53,510 bases of DNA, taken from NCBI GenBank assembly GCA_030765335.1, contig JAVCCU010000022.1:1-53510 (forward strand), in the 5' to 3' direction. Below are positions 52,873-53,510 of the stretch, one piece after another. Within the stretch, counting starts at the first letter, position 1. Each line of letters begins with the position of its first letter. The notes beneath the pieces were generated by a model. That model ran no database searches and had not been told where the DNA came from. It worked only from the letters and a program-made list of their open reading frames with translations. Both the position numbers and the translations under genes were made by a program. Source of the DNA: Candidatus Kaelpia aquatica. GTDB lineage: Bacteria; Omnitrophota; Gorgyraeia; Kaelpiales; Kaelpiaceae.

Positions 52873-53510
52873 TTATTTTCGCAATATCAATTGTTCTATT
52901 TCTTTGCTTAGTTTTTGGGCGATTAGTTGATGTCCTAATTTTGAAGGATGAACCTGGTCTAAGAAGTAATTGTGTATTTTATCTTCTCCAGCTTGATAGA
53001 CATCATAAAGTTTAATATATGGTTTAATTGGGTTATTTCTTTCATAACGGTTTAGATTATCATTTATATACCAACAGTATTCAATAAAAATTACACGGCT
53101 GTTATTCTTTAAACACATTTCTTTTATTTCCTGTAGATTTTTTAAAAAGTCTGATCGAGATACTCTTATTTTAGTATAATTTCTTTCTGCAGGGTTGTTA
53201 AAACTTTTATCCACTATTTTTCTAAAGTAATTTAAATTGATATTTCTCACTAAACGATAAAATTTTAGATTATTATAGAGAAAATTATGAATTTTGGTTA
53301 TCTTTAAATTTTTATTATTTCTGGTATAAAATTCTTTATCACTATAAAAAGGGGCAAAGCATCTGTCGTTAGCTCCAAACCAGACAATAACGCAATCGGG
53401 TTTAAGTTGTGCTATATATTTTTTTAGGAAAAGCAATCCTTGAAGAGAAGAATATCCTGGATAGCCGAAATTAAATATTTTAAATTCTTTTTTAATATCG
53501 GAACTGTTTA
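52873..53510 (-). CDS. SGNH/GDSL hydrolase, 5' end cut by window edge
   Basis: The frame is open to the right edge; the visible part is about 211 residues. Near the edge it reads FGYPGYSSLQG (typical of block II), then WFGANDR (block III Asn) and DQVHPSKLGHQL (block V Asp and His). The first block with the nucleophile serine lies beyond the window. Likely an esterase, lipase-like or carbohydrate acetyl-esterase. An internal TTG at 53436 is not the real start. Confidence 0.8.
   Translation of the reverse strand, partial: NSSDIKKEFKIFNFGYPGYSSLQGLLFLKKYIAQLKPDCVIVWFGANDRCFAPFYSDKEFYTRNNKNLKITKIHNFLYNNLKFYRLVRNINLNYFRKIVDKSFNNPAERNYTKIRVSRSDFLKNLQEIKEMCLKNNSRVIFIEYCWYINDNLNRYERNNPIKPYIKLYDVYQAGEDKIHNYFLDQVHPSKLGHQLIAQKLSKEIEQLILRK

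Noticed and set aside
1-53510. tRNA, rRNA, CRISPR arrays, transposases or prophage genes
   Set aside because: Looked for and not seen; intergenic gaps are too short or hold only the elements listed. A tRNA or covariance-model scan would be needed to exclude unusual RNAs.

Overview
The window looks like a stretch of chromosome from an AT-rich, Gram-negative (diderm) anaerobic-type bacterium, most probably an uncultured lineage such as Omnitrophota (old OP3); this taxonomic guess is an inference from gene content and order. Diderm markers are an apolipoprotein N-acyltransferase (Lnt, cut by the left edge), a LolC/E-LolD lipoprotein exporter, an Mla-type lipid transporter, a TolC/RND efflux pair and a TonB-like protein. 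Yet the gene order is strikingly Firmicutes-like in two places: mcsA-mcsB-clpC ... radA-yacL-ispD-ispF-cysE-cysS, and pgpH-ybeY-dgkA-recO. Genes are tightly packed, with ATGA or TAATG start/stop overlaps at many junctions.

Layout. 1-1324: end of lnt. 1325-4961: an accessory, loosely packed segment with two unknown exported or membrane-anchored proteins on the minus strand, a GC-richer secreted alpha/beta hydrolase, a 45-residue membrane microprotein, a perfect 38-bp repeat in two copies plus degenerate copies at unit boundaries. 4962-20700: a long plus-strand housekeeping run: lysS, lolC/E, lolD, ilvE, mcsA-mcsB-clpC (arginine-phosphorylation proteolysis), an AsmA-like protein with mlaE-mlaF-mlaD, radA, a PIN-TRAM protein, ispD, ispF. 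20881-25477: cysE-cysS, two orphan sugar-ABC permeases, tmk. 25554-25916: a Met/Lys-rich exported small protein with its own promoter and terminator. 26125-32594 (minus strand): a secreted leucine-rich-repeat protein, and a marR-tolC-RND operon that lacks an adaptor protein. 32719-35446: membrane protein, Nudix, exported DJ-1/PfpI, then a NIL-ferredoxin and a UPF0280 protein that resemble the anaerobic sulfide-to-homocysteine machinery. 35572-36131: HU and cold-shock protein. 36254-44933: hisS, an unusually short aspS, LysM lipoprotein, pgpH, a divergent ybeY, a DgkA-PAP2 fusion, DUF502, recO, tonB. 45031-52866: archaeal-type phosphoglycerate mutase, aspartate kinase, citramalate synthase, valS, nadC. 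The right edge cuts a convergent SGNH hydrolase.

How parts fit together: cell-envelope biogenesis (Lnt, Lol, Mla, DgkA-PAP2), protein quality control (McsAB-ClpC), nucleotide signalling (PgpH without DisA in its usual slot), amino-acid supply (LysC, CimA, IlvE, CysE, possibly the NIL-ferredoxin/UPF0280 pair) and five aminoacyl-tRNA synthetases. No rRNA, tRNA, CRISPR array, transposase, phage or plasmid gene was seen. The most interesting observations are an AspRS that has cleanly lost the GAD insertion, the repeat-bounded units between lnt and lysS, a YbeY with changed active-site residues, the DgkA-PAP2 fusion, and the NIL-ferredoxin/UPF0280 pair without its usual COG1900 partner.
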